NCBI GenBank assembly: GCA_017459315.1
Contig: JAFUDD010000207.1
Location: forward strand, 1-9,493
DNA from: Clostridia bacterium
GTDB taxonomy: Bacteria > Bacillota_A > Clostridia > Christensenellales > CAG-138
Length of the DNA stretch: 9,493 nucleotides
Direction of reading: 5' to 3'
The notes under the pieces were generated by a model. That model was not told the DNA's origin. It ran no database searches and worked only from the letters and a program-made list of their open reading frames with translations. The translations under genes and the position numbers were made by a program. Below are positions 7,442-9,493 of this stretch, in pieces (within the stretch, counting starts at the first letter, position 1; the number at the start of each line of letters is the position of its first letter).

Positions 7442-7462
7442 TTACAACTTCGTTACAACTTC
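7442..7462 (+). promoter_or_regulatory. Tandem 11-bp operator boxes before the response regulator gene
   Basis: TTACAACTTCG (7442-7452) is followed at once by TTACAACTTC (7453-7462): a perfect direct repeat with an 11-bp period, about one helical turn. Head-to-tail boxes at this period are how OmpR/PhoB-family regulators bind as tandem dimers, and the hexamer resembles Bacillus PhoP boxes (TTAACA-like). Its position in the -35 region of the regulator's own promoter predicts positive autoregulation. The same element recurs at 9239-9282. Confidence 0.75.
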
Positions 7463-7464
7463 TA

Positions 7465-7473
7465 TGATATACT
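7465..7473 (+). promoter_or_regulatory. Extended -10 element of the response regulator promoter
   Basis: TGA followed by TATACT (7468-7473) forms a TGn-extended -10. No good -35 stands 17 bases upstream, where the operator boxes lie, as expected of an activator-dependent promoter. Start of transcription about 7 bases downstream falls at the A of the ATG (7480). An overlapping alternative is TATGAT (7463-7468) with TTTACA (7441-7446) at a 16-base spacer; that would leave a leader of about 5 bases. Confidence 0.65.
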
Positions 7474-7479
7474 CCTGTT

Positions 7480-8148
7480 ATGGCAAAGATTTTAATTGTG
7501 GAAGATGAAAAAGCGATTGCGGAGCTGATCGCGCTGAACCTCACGATGGTGGGACACGAAACGGTCACGGCGCACACGGGCGCGGCGGCGGAAAAGCTGT
7601 TCCATGAGCGTCCGTTCGATCTGCTGCTGCTCGATGTGATGTTGCCCGATACGGACGGCTTTTCGCTGTATCGCAACATGCAGTCCGTTCCGGCAATCTT
7701 CGTGACCGCGCTCGGCGAAACGCGTGACAAGGTGCAGGGCTTTGCGCTCGGTGCGGACGATTATCTGGTGAAGCCGTTCGAAATCCCGGAGCTGCTTGCC
7801 CGCGTCGGGGCGGTGCTGCGCCGCACGCAAAAGATCGACACGACGTATGCCATCGACGATCTGTTCATGGACTTTTCCGGCCGCACCGTCACCAAGGGCG
7901 GCGAAGCCGTTGAGCTGACCGCACAGGAGATGCAGCTGCTCGAAATCCTCGTCCGCAATCGGAACATCGCCGTTTCCCGACAAAGGATTTTGCACGATGC
8001 GTGGGGCGTGTCGTTTTTCGGGGAGACGCGCACGGTCGATGTGCACGTGCAGCGGCTGCGCAAAAAGCTCGGCCTCGAAAATCGGATCAAGACGATCTAT
8101 AAATGCGGCTACCGCTTTGAGGATCGCGGCAAAGGCGGGGAACCATGA
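7480..8148 (+). CDS. OmpR/PhoB-family response regulator
   Basis: A 222-residue two-component transcription factor, normal length. The receiver domain (1-115) has the acidic pair E8/D9, phospho-acceptor D52 (LLLLDVMLPDTDG), T76 in FVTAL, Y95 and K98 (DDYLVKPF), so the phosphorylation pocket is intact. The winged-helix domain (about 125-218) shows ELTAQEMQLLEIL, the recognition-helix region TRTVDVHVQRLRKKLG, and the wing TIYKCGYRFED. MAKILIVEDE is the classical N-terminus, so the ATG at 7480 is right, yet there is no Shine-Dalgarno site: the promoter's -10 ends 6 bases before the start codon. The gene overlaps the kinase gene by ATGA (8145-8148). It probably binds the TTACAACTTCG boxes at 7442 and 9239. 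I cannot name the orthologue; PhoP, VanR or another subgroup are possible. Confidence 0.95.
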   Translation: MAKILIVEDEKAIAELIALNLTMVGHETVTAHTGAAAEKLFHERPFDLLLLDVMLPDTDGFSLYRNMQSVPAIFVTALGETRDKVQGFALGADDYLVKPFEIPELLARVGAVLRRTQKIDTTYAIDDLFMDFSGRTVTKGGEAVELTAQEMQLLEILVRNRNIAVSRQRILHDAWGVSFFGETRTVDVHVQRLRKKLGLENRIKTIYKCGYRFEDRGKGGEP

Positions 8149-9263
8149 AGCTCTGGCAGAAAAATTATCTGCTCACCGCGCTGCTGTTTACCGCGGTGCT
8201 GTTTGTATGCGCGGCGGTGCTGCTCGCGCTGACCGGACAGAACACGATGCAGCGTCTGACGGAAAGCGCCGTCAGCGAGGAAAAAGCCATCGCCGGTGCG
8301 CTCGACAGCATGGTGCTGCACGAAGACAATCGCATCGACGCCGTCTTGCGCGGCATTGCAAACCAGTATAAGCAATCCGGCGTCTATTTGCGGCTGGCAA
8401 ACGGCGGGACGGTCTATGTCGATCTGCTGCCATACCCGCCCATGGTGCAAACCGGCGAACTGCGCTGGGAGGCCGAGGCCGGACGCATCTGTATCAGCAT
8501 CGGCGAGGCGTTCCCGGAGGGCTTCACGATGACCTATTGCAAGGACGTGACGGCACAAGCGCAAACGGCGCAGCGCGGCCTGCTGCTCGCGGCGGGGCTA
8601 TGCTTTCTGCTCTCGGCGGGCGTAAACGCCGTTCTGTATGCGATGATGCTGCGCGTGAATCTGCCGCTGTCGCGTCTGTCGCACGAACTGCGCACGCCGG
8701 TGACGGTCGTGCGCGGTTATGGCGAGCTGCTGAAAATCGCGGTACTGACCGACGAGCAGCGGTACAACGCCGCATCGTATATCGTGGAGGAATGTGACCG
8801 GATGCAGGCGATCATTCAGCGTCTGCTGATCCTGCACGACCGGGAACGCATCGAAAAAACACGCATCCGCATGAGCGCCTTGCGCGAACGGCTGTCGATG
8901 GCGTGGCCGGGCATTGTGATCGAAACTGAGGGCGACGCGCTCTACGGCGATCCGACACTGCTGTACAGCCTGCTCGACAATCTGATCGGCAACGCGGTCA
9001 AGGCGGGCGGAACGGTGACGGTGCGCCTGTCGCCGAAGATGCTGTCCGTGACCGATACCGGTTCGGGCATGGATGAAACGATGCTCGCTTACGTCAACGA
9101 TCCCGCGCATACCGAACGACCGAGCGGCATCCAAAGCGGGCTCGGCGTGCCGCTGTGCCATGAGATCGCCGCGCTGCATGGCGGCTTGCTGCACTATACG
9201 TCCGCGTCCGGACAAGGAACGACGGCGACGGTAACGATTTACAACTCCGATACAACTCTGTGA
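8145..9263 (+). CDS. Membrane sensor histidine kinase, apparently without HAMP domain
   Basis: Partner kinase of the preceding regulator, 372 residues. Transmembrane helix 1 covers about residues 8-30, an extracytoplasmic sensor domain about 31-143 with two cysteines (C115, C132), and helix 2 about 145-168. The phospho-acceptor is H180 in LSHELRTPVTVV. The N box is LLDNLIGNAVKA (N279, N283), the G1 box DTGSGMD (304-310) and the G2 box SGLGVPL (331-337), so the catalytic domain is complete. Only about 12 residues separate helix 2 from H180. The roughly 50-residue HAMP linker usual in this class is missing, and the first DHp helix seems to continue directly from the membrane helix. The start overlaps the regulator stop; GCGGGG a few bases upstream is a weak ribosome site. 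The last eight codons overlap operator-like repeats. The sensor domain matches nothing I recognise, so the signal is unknown. Confidence 0.93.
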   Translation: MKLWQKNYLLTALLFTAVLFVCAAVLLALTGQNTMQRLTESAVSEEKAIAGALDSMVLHEDNRIDAVLRGIANQYKQSGVYLRLANGGTVYVDLLPYPPMVQTGELRWEAEAGRICISIGEAFPEGFTMTYCKDVTAQAQTAQRGLLLAAGLCFLLSAGVNAVLYAMMLRVNLPLSRLSHELRTPVTVVRGYGELLKIAVLTDEQRYNAASYIVEECDRMQAIIQRLLILHDRERIEKTRIRMSALRERLSMAWPGIVIETEGDALYGDPTLLYSLLDNLIGNAVKAGGTVTVRLSPKMLSVTDTGSGMDETMLAYVNDPAHTERPSGIQSGLGVPLCHEIAALHGGLLHYTSASGQGTTATVTIYNSDTTL

Positions 9264-9282
9264 TGACTTCGTTACAAACTTT
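9239..9282 (+). promoter_or_regulatory. Four in-phase 11-bp operator-like boxes at the end of the kinase gene
   Basis: Consecutive 11-mers read TTACAACTCCG (9239), ATACAACTCTG (9250), TGATGACTTCG (9261) and TTACAAACTTT (9272). Against TTACAACTTCG from the regulator promoter they match at 10, 8, 8 and 7 of 11 positions by my count, all in one phase. The first two lie within the kinase coding sequence. The last ends 4 bases before a -10 element. This looks like a regulator-binding array upstream of the next gene. The outer copies are convincing; the third is weaker. Confidence 0.65.
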
Positions 9283-9286
9283 TTTG

Positions 9287-9292
9287 TACAAT
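9287..9292 (+). promoter_or_regulatory. -10 element for the gene at 9324
   Basis: TACAAT is one mismatch from TATAAT. The best -35 is ATGACT at 9263-9268 (18-base spacer), poor and buried in the operator boxes, which fits an activator-dependent promoter. TTACAA (9272-9277) is 9 bases upstream, the same spacing as at the regulator promoter. An inverted repeat TACAAA/TTTGTA (9273-9278/9283-9288) overlaps and could be a different operator. Predicted start near 9299. Confidence 0.6.
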
Positions 9293-9323
9293 GGAGCCGC
9301 AACAGAACAAAGGAGGTATGGAT

Positions 9324-9493
9324 ATGAAACGTATATGGACAGCCCACAGACCGCTGTGGATCAGTCTGCTGCTCACGCTTGCGGCAGCAGTTTTGAGCGT
9401 GACGGCGATTGCCTGCGCCGTTATGCCGACCGCAGGCACAAGAACCATACAAACCGTGGCGGCGGCGCAGGCTTTCAGAGACAAGGATGAAGG
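9324..9493 (+). CDS. Exported or membrane-anchored protein, N-terminal fragment
   Basis: The frame from ATG 9324 stays open to the window edge, giving about 56 residues beginning MKRIWTAHRPLWISLLLTLA. A short basic N-terminus is followed by a hydrophobic stretch, about residues 11-34, ending AVLSVTAIACAVMPTAG. This fits a signal peptide or a single membrane anchor. The cysteine at about residue 31 is in a poor lipobox (AIAC), so a lipoprotein is possible but not favoured. AAAGGAGG (9309-9316) is 7 bases before this ATG; an in-frame ATG at 9318 is too close to it. The gene follows the kinase after 60 bases with no terminator, and has its own -10 under the operator boxes, so it may be both co-transcribed and induced. 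Family and function cannot be told from this fragment. Confidence 0.75.
   Translation, partial: MKRIWTAHRPLWISLLLTLAAAVLSVTAIACAVMPTAGTRTIQTVAAAQAFRDKDE

Noticed and set aside
9260..9490. 76-codon frame starting with GTG at the right end
   Set aside because: It has no ribosome site and out-of-frame composition; the frame from ATG 9324 has AAAGGAGG at ideal spacing and a signal-like N-terminus.

Overview
The window is a gene-dense stretch of a moderately GC-rich bacterial chromosome. All nine genes lie on the + strand, gaps are short, and most starts have strong AAAGGAGG-type Shine-Dalgarno sites. The gene set points to a Clostridia-type Firmicute, perhaps a GC-rich gut Oscillospirales member; the lineage is inference. 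The markers are a BMP/Nup-type nucleoside ABC transporter, an M24 peptidase next to efp, and an acidic zinc-ribbon protein of the clostridial CD1247 type. I saw no phage, transposon, CRISPR array, tRNA or rRNA. No gene-free gap exceeds about 115 bases.

Layout. (1) Positions 2-2495: the end of a transporter operon, with the C-terminus of the ATPase followed by two permeases, each junction an ATGA overlap, closed by a strong terminator at 2516-2554. (2) Positions 2573-4160: a single family-4 glycosyltransferase gene behind a near-consensus promoter and a structured 5' leader. (3) Positions 4201-6453: an aminopeptidase P-like gene, efp, and an acidic zinc-ribbon gene, probably one transcript, with a promoter in front and a perfect 12-bp terminator hairpin at the end. 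(4) Positions 6465-7414: a DUF2877 (AllH-like) gene that starts just after that terminator, has no Shine-Dalgarno site, and is followed by its own terminator. (5) Positions 7442-9493: an OmpR-type response regulator, a histidine kinase that appears to lack a HAMP domain, and the start of an exported or membrane-anchored protein that runs off the window.

The most interesting part is the two-component locus. An 11-bp element, TTACAACTTCG, is tandemly repeated (10 of 10 bases identical over the shared part) in front of the regulator gene. A degenerate run of four copies in the same 11-bp phase covers the end of the kinase gene and the promoter of the next gene. In both places the last TTACAA lies exactly 9 bases before a -10 hexamer. 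This predicts an autoregulated system whose direct target is the truncated gene at the right edge. The regulator's own mRNA would start at or within a few bases of its AUG, making it leaderless. Genes in regions 1-4 look like ordinary housekeeping and uptake functions, with no sign that they work with the two-component system.
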